A stretch of 64,000 bases of DNA from Tranzscheliella williamsii (taxonomy: Eukaryota; Basidiomycota; Ustilaginomycetes; Ustilaginales; Ustilaginaceae). The translations under genes were made by a program, and so were the position numbers. The first letter of the stretch is position 1. Each line of letters opens with the position of its first letter. Under the pieces are notes generated by a model. It worked only from the letters and a program-made list of their open reading frames with translations. It was not told where the DNA came from and searched no databases. Positions 11,052 through 23,600 of the stretch are shown in pieces. The stretch covers positions 62,001-126,000 of the forward strand of contig JALBYF010000038.1 in assembly GCA_023212725.1 (NCBI GenBank), written 5' to 3'.

Positions 11052-13938
11052 ACTGCGTGTCGAAGGGAGGCGCCGCGGCCAACCAGGATAGCTGTGCCGA
11101 GCGGAGGTGGAGCGATGGCGTGTGATGCTGGCGCGTCGACTGAGCAGCGAATGGGCGTTGCACGGATGCAGACCGGATGCAGCAGGTCGTGTGATGACAA
11201 TAGAGAAAGAGCAAGTCCACAAGCGTATTGCGGCGCCTCTGTCTTGATTAGGTCGGCTCCGCTACAGATCCATAATCAATGAGCTTGGGACGGCTCACTG
11301 CCACACGTGCAAAGCTTTCGGAGCGTGTATTTAGGTGTGCAGCCCTGGCAAGGCGGCCCGCAAGACAAGCCTGCCAAATGTCGTAGGAGTGGCCAAAAAG
11401 AAGGAGCGGATGCACAGGCGTGGTGTGCGAAGCGCAGTCTTGTTTTGTCTTGTCTTGTGTGGGATGAGCTGAATCCTTGCAGCTCGAGAATAGCGAGGGA
11501 CGGCTCTGAAATGGAGTGAGTGAGCAAGGGACTGTAAGAACGGCAAGTGAGCCTTGTAGAGGAACGACGGAAGAGCCTGCTACCGCGCTAGTGTCGAAAC
11601 AGAGGGCTGGGTCGAATGGCACGGACCGGTAGATGGAACGACAGGAACGACAGGAACGACAGTGGCCAGAAAAGTTAGACCGAGATGAGGTGAACGGACG
11701 TTGGTTGGGTTGCTGCGACAAGGGGTACGGAAGAACAGAGAAGGAGGTAGTTCCCAGCGGGAAAGGAAGGCGACGGCCGTTGCGAGAGGGCGAAGAAGGA
11801 GCGGTGTCGACCGATGAAATCACGAGCGAGAAGCGAGAAGCGTGAAGCACCGCAGGCGCATATTGGAACGCGGCGACGTGGGTTCCAGCCGACCGAAGTG
11901 TGAAAGGAGGCAGCACCACACCCCCGTTCCGTGGGCCAGAAGTAGCACCAAAATGATACTCTAAATGAGCTGAAACGCCGGTGCCGCGGACAAAAGACAT
12001 GGCCCAGTTACGCATCCATGTCGCCCGGCCAGACGGTAAAGAGAGGCGAGCCGCGCTCTGCTAGCCTCCAGTGCACCCAGCAGTTGCATTTGCAAGCGGC
12101 AACCCGAAGATGCGGAAACAATCACCATCATGAATCCAAGTGGAAAGCTTAAGTGTAGCAGACAATAGGCCGGATCTCAATCTCTATCCCAAACACATCA
12201 GAAAGCGTGCCGATGTTGGAGGTACCAACTCCGCCAACCTGGGTAAGCGGAAAGGAGCGACAAGCTGAGCTAACCTCGCACTGGGCTAACTAGTGCAGAC
12301 GCGGGCAACAGAGTCAATGCAGCAGAGGAAAGCAGACTTGAAGGCAGCAGCAGACGCGAGACACCTTTGCGTGCATCCAGACTTGAGGTTCTTCATTTGC
12401 CTACAGATCATGTGGGTGCACGGACAACGCCGTAAATCGGAATTTAAAGATGGTTTCTCTGACTATGATGCGTGTGGTCCACCGGCCTTTGCTTTCGGCG
12501 TGGTCGGACTGTAAATGTAGTATTGAAGCAGACCGTGTGCAGACCAGAAAGCCGACGGAGGTGGAGCCATTACAGAGAACCGAAATCACGGCCGGCTTCT
12601 TGGTGTGCGAAAAGAGCGAGCGAGCAGAGTCAGATCCACATCGCACGGACGTCTAGGGTGAGTGCCGCAAATCCACTTTCCGCAAGTGCCAAGCGGCGTC
12701 TTGGTTGCCGGCCTGCTGCGAAGAGGCGATGCGCACGAGCTGAGTGCAAAGAGATCTTGCCGAAAGGGCGACCGACGTCGCTGAGTCAAGTTCGGCCGTG
12801 GCGCGCCCCGAACCCGACGGTTAGGATGATGCGGGCATGATGGCTGAAGCTGCTGACGAGAAAATGCACGCCAAATCACTTGATCATCGGCACCAAGAAG
12901 GCGTAATCTCGCGTCGAGAGGCGAGCGAGGCGAGTTGGTAATCTGGGTCGGAAGCACAAACAGCTGAAAGAGGGGAAAGGTGCCCCAAAGGGGAAAGGGA
13001 GGTCTTTCCAACGGCGCAACTCGCGACCAGCCAAGGGACTTGGTCGAGGAGCGTATATCTGTGCTGGCCACTCGGCAAGGAGCGCTAACCTGCCGGTCCT
13101 TGGGCAGGCGGCGATAAGCGGTTTTGCTTCTCTGCAAGATCTCGAGACGTGGAGCAGGATCTTGATCTGTGCAGCGATTCGAGAAAGCGCTAAATGGATG
13201 GCAACGTTGCGAACAATAATGTCAAGCTTCGATGCAAGGAGGTTAAGCCTGGCCACCGCAGTGGGACAATTGTCGCTTCTGCATGGCCTGCCTCAGCCTC
13301 TGGGACCGGTGCCGGAACACTTACGGCCGCTAGCCGCACAATTGATATGGCCTCTCACTTGCCTACCATCTTCACCTCGCTTGCCGACCCGCAGCGGCAG
13401 TACCCCTGAACCGGACAGGCATGTCGCTTGGCTGGTACGAAGTTCAAGTGTTCGACCCAGCCGTCCGCGTTCCCCGGACGTTGTGCTAGACTGACGCCGT
13501 TACCTGGAGGGTCGGTACCCCATCCGCTACTGTCCCGACCCAGATTCGATGCCGACAAAGAGGCGTACGGGCTGCCTCCCCCGACACCGCCCAAGCTGTT
13601 CAGATGCTCTAGATTGCCGGTCGCCGTCGTGGCCTGGCTCTTCGATCTTCTCGCCAATCGAGCGTATTCGAAGCTTTGGCGATTCACGTCTTTGGTTTTT
13701 CTTTTGAAAGCACCATGCCTGTATCCGGTCCCCAACAGTCCTCGAATTTCAATTTCCATCCCGAATCGGCCCAGTCGTTGGCCTGGCGAGCAGCGCCGTG
13801 GTTTCGCAGAATGAGCAGCGCTCGCAGCCACGGCCTCCATACAGCCTCGCTCTATGAGAGGCATGCATGACAAATCTCCCCGGAGCACGTTTCAATTATG
13901 AGTCGCCAGAGACTGTAACACTGGTATGTGCTTGCACT
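11052..13938. other. Long gene-free region upstream of the velvet gene
   Basis: About 2.9 kb without a supportable gene, between the velvet start and the TRM61 stop. Open frames up to 255 codons occur (11248-12015, 12586-13137 and 13355-13888, all minus), but none has a recognisable domain and their composition is that of random GC-rich DNA. The region may hold a long promoter or 5' leader of the velvet gene, or an unrecognised non-coding transcript. Confidence 0.5.
11635..11661. repeat. Tandem repeat, 3 x 9 bases
   Basis: Three perfect copies of GGAACGACA lie head to tail in the gene-free region upstream of the velvet gene. The function is unknown; it could be a simple slippage repeat or a cluster of binding sites. 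Confidence 0.8.
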
Positions 13939-15667
13939 TCAATGAGAACCGACGACCTCTCTCGGCAAAAGTGTGGCAAACGTGAGGTAGCTCGTATGGC
14001 CTCTCATCTGTTGCGCCGGGTAGCAAAGAGAAGAGTATTAGCCAGATGTGGCGCGCGCTTTCATCGCTCGACCGGGGCTCCATCGCCAAAACACGAGACA
14101 TCGGTAGGATGCTTTGATCATTGAGTCGATGAGAGCAGGCGCGGGAATGCGTCAAATATCAACTTACCTCAAAGTAGGGCCGCGAGTAGACGGTGGCTGA
14201 CTGTATAGGCTGCTTTTGCTGGTTATGCTGGTGCATTAGCCTTGCCTTCTTCTTGGTGATCGCAATGCCAGCTTGCACGCCGCGTTCTGCTGCATTTTCA
14301 TCCTCCTCTCGACCTTGGGTGCCTTTTGCGTCGCTGCCCGTCTGTACCGCCCCGTCAAGGTGATTGTCTGTCATGTCGTCCGAGTTTCGATCCACCACGT
14401 CGCCAGCTGCGTCTTGATTCCCTCTTCGGTCCCCTCCCTGTTCGACGTCTCCTGCCGAGTGCTTACGCTTCTGGCGCCAAGGCTCGGCCTGCTCGTCCGC
14501 TGCTGCATCGGCACTATCTGCTGGCCTACCCTGTTGCAACTTTTGGCTGCGCGACCTTTCGATTTGAATAAGTCGTCTCGCTTCTTTGCGCTTTTCAATT
14601 ATTCTGATGCGGTTGATGGCTTCGTCGATGCTGGGCTCAGGCCCTGCTGCAGCCATGCTCTCGTGAGTGCGTACCAGAGATTCGAACGTCTCGATATCAG
14701 TAAATCCGTGCTCCGTCAGCGCACTGACTGTCCTCAGGACTTGTTCGATGCATGGCGAAAAGCAACAGATGCGCGTCACCGTCTTGCGCCGAAGCGCTTG
14801 CACCGCAAAGCCGATCGCCTCCCACGGGGCTGGCAGATCGAGAAAGACAGAGTCGGCGGCATCGACAAGCCCAAAGCCGTCCTTGCAGACGTTGCGGTGA
14901 TTCAAGACGATCACCTTATCCATGCCATGCGCTTCGAACTCTGCTTTTGCTTTGAGCGCTCTCGGCGCGTGGAATTCGAAGCTCCACAGCCTGCCCTGGC
15001 TTTGCGGAACCTGGCTCTCAATCGAAACGTGAGCCTGCTGCGGCTCGGTGCTGCCGTGGCTGCTAGATTCGGCCGGGTCAGATGCGTCGTCAATGTCTTC
15101 TCCGGCCTCCTGTGGCTGTCCTCTGCCTCGCGACAAGCTCTGTTGAAGATTGTTCGGGAGGCCCTTCCAATTCCGTGGCACCTGTGCCTCATAGCTTTCG
15201 GTGTGGGCGCTAGGGGCTGCGCGACCGACTATGCGGGCGATGAAATGGCTGAAGCTTCCAGAGCCGGTGCCGGCTTCAATCACCCGACCTCCAGGGCCCA
15301 TGTTGAGTTTCATCGATATGAACGACATGTCGGGCGCATACAAGATCTGTGTACGATGGGGAAGCGCCAACGTCCACAGTTCCGGTGTTGGGCGAAGCAG
15401 ATAGACATAACCCCTGCGATTCTTCGAGATCATCTTGCTTCCATATGGCAATCCGACCATGTCGTCGTGTGGGAAATGACCAAACATGTTAGAAAGGTGC
15501 TCTCCTGGTGTGACAGTAAGAGGAATTGGAGTTTTGTCCCGGGAGGCGAAGATGATGACCAGGTCGCCCGGCCGGATATAGGCGTCGTCCCTGGCAGTGC
15601 TAGGCCCAGGCAAGGAGCCCATCTCCTGTGATGGACAAGGAACTGGCGTCGCAAACTGTGTCGACAT
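13939..15667 (-). CDS. TRM61: tRNA (adenine-58-N1) methyltransferase catalytic subunit TRM61
   Basis: Two exons, 14168-15667 and 13939-14007, with a 160-base intron (GTAAGT...CAG, phase 0), give 522 residues. The short second exon supplies the family C-terminus MRGHTSYLTFATLLP, which the first exon alone lacks. Exon 1 has the N-terminal barrel (PGDLVIIFASRD), the SAM-binding loop VIEAGTGSGSFS at residues 129-140, and FLDLPAPWEAI, a conserved active-site region. A hydrophilic insert of about 130 residues precedes the last conserved strand. TRM61 with TRM6 makes m1A58 in tRNAs, including initiator tRNA. The start is the first ATG; a longer frame upstream begins only at TTG. The gene is divergent from the PAS-GATA gene. 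Confidence 0.94.
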
Positions 15668-16721
15668 GTTGTACAAGGTAACCTAGCGTCTGCACCAAGA
15701 CGTTGACGGCAAAGGCGAGAAGAGGCGAGGCGGTCACTTCTTCGTTGTGGAGAAGCATGTCACTCATACTCCTTCCCAATCTTCGCAAACTGCGAAATTG
15801 GCATTTCGGCCAAAATCGCAATTTTTGGCCAAAACCCTTCGCTATTTGGGTGGGGTCATCGGGGCATATATCTCGCCCGACACACAAGATCGGGGCAGAG
15901 ATCTCTCGTCCGAGAACTCAGCAGGTGAGGTGGGTATGCAAATTGCGCGTCGTCTTTCTATGAACACATGACTAGGAAGAAATCGAAGAAAAAGCCAAAC
16001 AGATTCGTGCGGCCTTGAAACAGAACGACGAGAAAATCAATTGATTGTGACGGTTGCTAGTCACAAGTCACATCCACGCAATTCCCACGCTTGGCTCGCT
16101 ACAACGTAACTCAAGCTCAGGCTTCGAGCCAGCTTAACCCACGGTTGCGCCGAATATGTGATCACGCCAGCCAGATTTCGATCTCTCAATTCTCCTCGTC
16201 GCGATCACTCCCGTCCGCCTATTCATACCAGCCCGCTCCCCCCGATCAGTCGAAGCAAGACAGCGGCCTGTTTTTGCCGCCGCCGCCCATCCCGCCCGCC
16301 CTCTCTCAGCCCCACGACGATAGGGCCCTCGCGTCTCTCCTGCGAGGCCGCCCTCGTCCAGGCCCCGTCCTCGACCTCCTCCCTCACCCGCTGTTTGCTC
16401 CAGTCTTGGTGCCGACACAGGAGGGGGTAGGTTGGGACGCCAGGTCAGAACCGTCAACCGCTGCACATAGTGATCATCTTCGTGTTATTGCCGCGCCTCC
16501 GCTTGATCAGGGTGACTGCCTTAGGCCCTATCACGATTCGCTTACGAACTGTGCAGCATTCGCTTGGCATCGTTGAGCGGGTGGTGGATGAGCTAGAGAA
16601 CCAGTAACGGCTGCTGACTTCCGCCTAGCTTGTTGGACGTGGACGGGACAGGCATAGGCCCGCCTCGGAGCGGCATTGCAGAGAAGGTCCCTTCTTTGCT
16701 CAGGGCGCTTCTCGCTGGAAC
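15668..16721. promoter_or_regulatory. Divergent intergenic region TRM61 / PAS-GATA
   Basis: About 1.05 kb between divergent starts. It contains a group of short inverted repeats (15782-15830) and, closer to the GATA gene, a C-rich probable leader (16200-16420). If transcribed as leader, 16156-16161 is a minimal ATG-TGA upstream frame. No coding exon is supported. Confidence 0.55.
15782..15830. repeat. Cluster of overlapping inverted repeats
   Basis: Three perfect inverted repeats lie in 49 bases: TTCGCA-3-TGCGAA (15782-15796), CGAAAT-4-ATTTCG (15793-15808) and GGCCAAAA-7-TTTTGGCC (15808-15830). They lie about 115-165 bases upstream of the TRM61 ATG. They could form alternative hairpins, or be dyad sites for dimeric factors. 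Confidence 0.7.
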
Positions 16722-19700
16722 ATGGTGACAGATGGAGACGAGGATATGCTGCTGAACATGCCATCAGGCTCGCCCGACACAAGCTTACAGCTGGACAATC
16801 CGCTTCAACCGGATATAGCTATCGGTAACGGTGCACAGCAACCGTCCAAGCTTATCGAGCAAAGTACACCAGATGTAGATCTTCCCGGAACACACGCAGA
16901 CGAGGCGGCTTTAGCGGCAGCCGCTGCCGCAATGGCCGCAGCGGCTCAAGGCCATCACATCTTCAAGCAGGAGGACATCACCAACAACCTGTCTGCTCCA
17001 GATTTGAGCTCCTACCTCCTGGCCGCCGCCGCTGCTTCCGTGCAGGCGCAACAGCGTACGGACGAGGCGCAGAAGACCCCGTCGGATGACAGCTTCAATC
17101 CGGCAACGACATCTCTTCCCAACAGTGTGCATATCAACAGCACGTCTGGGAACGGTCTGGAAGATGACGACATCCAAGCTTTCGTGCTCAACAACTGCCA
17201 CAAGTATACCGATGAGCACACTCCGTATCCGCTCCAGATGGGCAAACGGTGTCCTGGTGGTTATGCTAGATTTCTCGAGACCAGTTCAGAGCCTGGCAGA
17301 GCTGCGGAAGAGTTCAGTCGCCTTCCGTTCTCGGGAGCTACCGTCGGTCTTGGCAAGACGCGATGCTGTAAGTAGCATCGACCCTGCTGTTGGCAGTCGT
17401 CGGGAAGCAGAACCTGCGATGCTCTTCCTCGGGTACCTCTTGCTGACATCCTTGCTTGGTTCTGATGTGTTATGGGTACTTTATCTTAGATTGGGCGTTG
17501 CTATCCGCCGATCCAGTTCACAACGATATCTCTACCGGCGACAAGCTTGAATTTGTCTACCTCGATCCAGTGTTGCAACAACATATGGCGGAGCAAGCGG
17601 AGCCTATGATAGGTTCGAATTTCTTTGACTATGTCCATCCGGAAGAGCGTGATAGGGTTTGCGAGGATATGCGCAACATTGTCGAGAGCCGCACCCTGTT
17701 CGGAAGCGTTACACGCTGCCGCTATTCTCGCGTCCCTCGCATCCGTGAGATACTCGGCGCCGCTGACCCTCCCCGAGACCCTGAAGCGCACAGGTACGTT
17801 GAAGACGACAGCTTTGTTGCCATCGACATTGTTATCAACTGGATCGGCGATGGTATGGTCCTTTGCTTCTTTCACGCAATCATCGACAAGGGCGTCGAAG
17901 ACAACGAGGAAACGAACAAGTCAGAATGGACCAACTGGTGCGGCACACCGAGGGCCACGTTTACTCTTCCTCAGTGCGAAAGCATGTGGCAAAAGATCAA
18001 GGCCAAAGATCGTGAGGTGGTACCGGACAGCGGACCGGTCCATGTCTTCCAGATCATCGAGTCTGTTGCGGACGGAAAGGTGCTGCTCAGTTGGCCTCCC
18101 CCTCGTCTCTTCCCACGAGGTACAAAGGACAGTGTCGCCGCCCAATCTGATACTACTGTCTTCCAAGATGGATCCTACTTTGCCGACGACTTTGCTCGCC
18201 TCGCACAAGGCGTATCCATTGCTCCAGGCTCGTCTTCCCTATCCGATGCCAACACGAGTTGCACTCGACGTTTCCGCGCCAAGCACACTTTGACGACCGA
18301 AGGCAAAGTGCGCAGCATCGAGAGCGTGCTCATCCCTTACGGCGGTGTTATCCTTGCGTGCTTCCACACCACATTCCAGCAACAACTACCGCCGCCCGAT
18401 CCTCGCCTTGTTGCGCAGGCGAAGGCTAGCCTCCAGGCGCAAGCAGACCGGCGTGCTCCGGACAACGATCGGCCTTCTCCGAACAAACGGCCCCGTATGG
18501 AAAACGGAGCGAACGGACATGTAGAGGAGAACAAGATTGCTCCGTCCGTCTCTCCTGCTCTGACGGATCAGCCGCACAGCCAGCAGCAATCTCCGATCCT
18601 GTCACCCTCCAAGAACGACTTGCAAGCCCAGGCCCAGGGCGCCGGTCAGGCCCGATCGGACTCTCACAGCTCGGTGCCGTCTACTGGCGGTCAGACACAG
18701 CTTGGTGTAAAACAGGCAGCACCGCTAGCTGAGACTGTTCTTGAGTACGGAGGAGATGGCGGCCCGACTTATCAAGGAAACGGCAACGGTCAACGGTATG
18801 ATGAGCGTAATCCATCCGTCAGTCTGCTAGGCGGTGCCAACGACCCCGGAGGCAGTGTAGCTACCCTTGCTGCTGTGGCTGCGGCTGCGGCTGCACAAAA
18901 CAAGAGCTGCACTGGCTGTGGCAAGGTCAACAGTCCAGAGTGGCGGAGAGGCCCTACTGGTCACAAGACGCTCTGTAATGCTTGCGGTCTGCGTTATGCC
19001 CGCTCCCTCACCCGCCGCAAGAAGAAGAAGGGCAAGGACGGCCATGTGGAATTCATAGAGCCCACCGGCGATCCCACAATTGTTCCAAAGAGCCGCGGAG
19101 GGGGTGGCGGAAGTCTGCCAGGCGTCCATCGCAAGAACAGCAAGAAGAGGAAGGAGGACGATCTCAGATCCGGTGCCTCGGTTTCGCAAAGCCCTCCCAG
19201 AACGAACAGCACCAGCGCCGGCTCAGTCCAAGCTGATTCACCTGCTGCAAAGATTGTTGCTTGTTCTGCGGCGTCCCAAACTGCCAGCGCGGCCGTGGTG
19301 AATCCTTTGAGCAAGAGCTTCGAGCTGGTCCCGGCCTCCTCTTCCCAGCCCGTAGCTGCACCGGAGATCTCTTCGCTGCTACCCGGCAGCGGCGACGGAG
19401 GGCCTAGCGAGACGGCGGCAGCCGTAGAGGCAAGCCATTCTGCCGCTGTTTCCATGGCGCTCAACGCCATCGCCCAGGCCACCTCGGGTGTAACTGCTTC
19501 AGAGGTCCCGCTTCCTGTTTCCGTGGCCATCAGCAGGGCCATTGCGGCCACCATGGGCACCGACCATGTTCCAGGACTGTTGGCCCTACAGGCGCCCACA
19601 AGCACGCCCGCCGCGTCGGTGGATGGGCCCGCTGTTGCTGGCATCAATGATCCGGCTGCCGAGACCGCCGCCGGTGCTACGTCGGCCGGCGTGACGGGGC

Positions 19701-20002
19701 CGACACTGGATGCGGCCGTCAGCGCAGCAGCTTTGCAAAGCTTGGGTTCGTCCGTCTCCGAAGCGCTATACGAGCAGCTTGTCCGTTCCGGACTCCCCGT
19801 CTTGCCGGCCCCGGCCCTGACGACCAAGCCGCAACCCAGCGCGTCCGGCCCTGCTGAGGCGGAGCCGGACACAATCTCTCCTACGCCCCATCTTGCGGCC
19901 GATATGGCGGGTGTCCTGTCCGCGGACGCCCTGCAAGCGGCTGCTCAAGCCGCCGTCGCTCGCGGCATAGCGTCCGATGACGCGGTCCCTCCCCAGCCCT
20001 GA
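16722..20002 (+). CDS. PAS-GATA zinc-finger transcription factor, white-collar-2-like
   Basis: Two exons, 16722-17367 and 17490-20002, with a 122-base intron (GTAAGT...TTAG). They join as [13 protein letters not shown] in phase and encode 1052 residues. After an Ala-rich N-terminus comes a PAS-like region from about residue 216 ([43 protein letters not shown]). A GATA finger follows at about residues 689-713: C-X2-C-X18-C-X2-C with SPEWRRGP and [11 protein letters not shown], then a basic tail. The 18-residue loop is the type of WC-1/WC-2 fingers rather than the 17-residue AreA type. WC-2 proteins work with the photoreceptor WC-1 in blue-light responses. Here the finger is followed by about 300 Ala/Ser/Pro-rich residues, unlike typical WC-2, so orthology is only likely. 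No LOV photoreceptor signature is seen. Confidence 0.82.
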
Positions 20003-20603
20003 TCTCATAAAGCGGCGTACGCGGCGTACGCGCGTGCCACGCAGCGCTTCGGCGCCCGCATACCTCTATTCCTATCAGCATCTCTACCGACCTCTGTACC
20101 ATTGAAAAAAAGGTGCGTGCCCTGCGCACCACCCACACGACCTTTTCACGCAGCTGTTGTACACTACCCCCTGCCAACATTACTCTCTCCGGCCCACCTG
20201 TACTGTATGATGCGTCTGGTCCCGTCCCCTTTCCACCTCCCCGCTCCACTCAAAAAGGAACCCGCCGTCGCGAGGCGAGCGCCCGCGTGGCACACTCGGC
20301 TTGTTACGGCGACGTTCTCCAACCTGCGCGCCCGGCCAGCTCGGCACGCATCTCTGGTACGCCGTCTGTATTTTCTTGTACTTTTTCGTCAAAGCCTTGG
20401 GGCAGTTATCGCGCCGCTTGGCGGACAAGCGCAAGCGTGTGTGCTTGCTCCGAAGTGCGTGTCGTGCGCGCGTACGTGTTATGCATGGTAGGCGCACTGG
20501 ACTGTCCAACGAAACATTGCAGGCGCGGCCGGGACTAGGGATACATGGTGGGCACGGGGCGGGAGACGGCAGAGACGGCGATGGCGGCGATGCGCGCGCG
20601 GGT
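20003..20603. other. Convergent intergenic region, PAS-GATA / kinesin-7
   Basis: About 600 bases between two stop codons, expected to hold both 3' ends. It contains a two-copy tandem GCGGCGTAC (about 20013-20030). No gene is seen. Confidence 0.6.
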
Positions 20604-23600
20604 TTAGATGTAGTAGGCGGCAGCGTTGGTGCGGCGCTTGGTGGGGGTGTCGTGCGCGGGCTCGAAAGGGTCGTGGGCGAATCTGGACTTGCTGGACTCG
20701 ACGCGCGGGCTGGACTTGAGGCGCTGGAGGTCCATTTCGATGGTCTTGCGGGGCTTGCGCTTGGGGGGCGAGGGGGAGGCGGGGAGCGGGAGCGGGGCGG
20801 GCGAGGCGGGCGGCCAGGCGGGCGCAAAGGTGCGGGCGGAAGGCTTGGGCGGCGAGGCGGGCAGGACGCCGAGGCCGATAGGGCGGTTGTACTGGGCAGC
20901 GTAGTACGGCTGGTGCGGGGGGTGGGCGGGGAGCGCGAGGTGGGTGGTGCGCGGCAGTGCAGCGCGGTCGTCCGCCTCGCCGTCCGAGGGCGGCGGCGAG
21001 GCAGCGGCGCTGCCGGCGGGCACGCCGTTCTGGACGACGAGCTGCTGGATCAGCTCGGCCTGCGCCTTCATGCGTGTCTTCCACGACGCCACCGCGCGCT
21101 CGAGATCCGCCATGATGGCACGCTGCGACCCAATCACCGCATTCAGCCGCTCGATCTCCTCCTTCTCCGCCCGCCCCGCCACCACACCGCCCGCTCGCCC
21201 AGCGTCGAAGACCGCACGCTGCCCCAGCAGCTCACTCCGCGCGCTCGACGCCGGCACGGTCTCGTCCCGCCCTGAGGTGTCGTAGCGTCGGTACTCCTTG
21301 ACGGACCCGGCGCGGTGAAGCACGTCGCTGCCGGCACCCGCGCCGCGCAGCCGCGACGCGCCAAACCCCTTAACCGGCGAGCTGGGCACCGACCCACCCC
21401 GCTCCGCCACCGGCACAGGCAGCGGCCGCACCACCGTCGCCAACGCCGCCGCCGTCTTGGCCTTCTCGGCGGCAACCTGGTCACCGAGCTCGGCAATCGC
21501 CTCGTTCGCCCGCGCCAGCTCGTCACGGAGCTGCGTAATACGGTGGCGCTCCTCGTCGCGGCCCGATTCGGCTGCACGCAGCTTGGCAAGCTCGTCCTGC
21601 AGGAGCCGCAGCTGCGTCTCGCGCTCGTGCAGTGTCTTTTCCTTCTGCGCCAGTGAGGCGCGCAGCTCGGCGTCGCCGCTCGAACGGCCCTGGACAAAGT
21701 CCTTGAACTCGGCGTCGACGTCGGCCTCGTCGTCCGCCTGATGTGCTGCCGCGGTGGGCGCGGGGCGGAGCGCCTGCTGTGCGGCTTGTTCCGCGAGCTG
21801 GCGCGCGGCCTTTTCCGAGTCGAGTGCTCGGAGGGCGTCGGCAAGCTGGGCGTCGTGTTGCTTGGCGGCAGTCTCGGCTTCGGCCTGCTTGGCGGCGAGC
21901 TGGGCTTGCAGGTCGTCGATCTGGCTGCGCAGGGCGGCGTCACCGTCGGCGGCACGCGCCTTGGCGACGAGTTTGAGAAGGCGGTTGGCCTCCTGCTCTT
22001 CAAGCAGGTGTTTGCGGTGCTGGCGCGCCTTGTCCTGCTCCTTGAGCGCGATCGCGCGCGCCTCGTCGCGCTCGTCGCGCAGCTTGTCGTACGCCAGCTC
22101 GGCCTCGTCCAGCTCCTGCTCGTTGAGCCGGATCGCCTGCTCCAGCTCCACCTGCCGCGCCGACGCCGCCGCCATCTCGGCCCGGTGCGCCACCACCAGC
22201 GCCTGCCGCGACGCAAGCTGCTCCCGCAACTCCCGCCGCAGCGCTGCCAGCTCCGCCTCCAGCTCGTACGGCTTGGCACCGCTCAACGTCCCCGCACGTT
22301 CCTGCGCCATCGCACCCATCGTCGGGCTGTGGTACACCGAGCCTGCAGAGTGCAGATCGCTCAGACGCGGACCGCGCCGCGCCAGCGCGCTTGTAGAACC
22401 GCCACGCCGCGGCGTCCCCGGCACGCCACCGACAGCGTCCTCCCCCTCGCCTGCAGCTACGCTGTGGCTGGTCAGGATCAGCCGCGTCAGATGATCGATC
22501 TGCGCCTTGAGGTGCGTGCGCTCCTGCTGCATCTCGTGCACCTCCTTCTCGGCATGCTGCCTCTGCTGATCCAGCTCGTCCAGCTTTTGCTGCGACAGAT
22601 GCGACAGGGAGCCGTCGGCATCTGTCTCGGTGGGCGACAAGTCGGGGCGCGGCGAGGGCCCGTTGGCTTCGAGACGCGCACGAAGCGCATCGAGCTCCTT
22701 GCGGTACTTCTGGAGAAGCGCCTTGTCGTCGAGCGCGGCGCCCTTTTTGGCGGCGGTAACGACGAGCTTGCAGCGCTTGCCGAACTTGAGCGTCGAGAGC
22801 GTCTCGTTGGCGTGCTGGAAATCGGGACTGAGTGTGCAGATGACGGCGATGCGCGCGTTGCCGGAGAGCGAGGTCTGGAGGATGCGGGTTAACTTGGAGT
22901 CGCGGTAGGGGATGTGCGCGTCGGGGCCGCCGGCGGAGGTGGGCACGGCGGGATCGGCAGGCTGGTCTGTGAGCTTGGCGATCACGGTGCCGAGGGTGAG
23001 AAGCGACTTGTTGATGAAGGCGCCCTCCTTACGACGCTCGGCCTGGCTGGCAGCGCGCTCGGACCCGGCGAGGTCGATCAGGTTGAGCTGGCTCACGCGC
23101 ACCTCCTTGCCAGCTTCCGGCGCAGTTCGGGCGCGCGACTCGATGGTCAGCTGGAAGACGCAGTGCGAGCGCGAGCTGCGTTCGTTCCAGTCGGTGGCAC
23201 CCACGTGCCTCTCGTCTTGGCCGCGCTGGATCAGGTTGAGGACCGCCTCGGCGTCGGTGACGATTTCCTCGCGCAGGCCGGTGATGAGCACGCGGCCCTG
23301 CTTTTGGTTTTCAATAATGCGAAGCTGAGCCGACTGAGACTGGCCGGCCGAGTGTGTAGAGCCGCCTTTGGTAGGCGAGGCCGGCCGGTCAGTGAAGGCG
23401 CTGGCGCCCGCCGAGCCGCTAGAGGAGAGCGCGGGGAGCGGGGCAAGCAGGTCCCTGAGGGTTTCGTTGTAGATCTCGAGGTAGCTGACGCGCAGAAGAA
23501 ATTCGCGCTCTGGCTCGCTGTGAATCAGACGGAAGACCTGATGGACGGCGCTGGGAATGATACCGGGCTCGGTGGGGGTGCCGGACATGGTGTGCGTCTT

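Noticed and set aside
11248..12015. 255-codon minus-strand frame upstream of the velvet gene
   Set aside because: No domain, no typical composition and no splice link to the velvet exons. It was left as gene-free sequence.
14273..15631. 452-codon plus-strand frame over TRM61
   Set aside because: It is the mirror of the TRM61 exon, with no conserved motif, while TRM61 on the minus strand is unambiguous.
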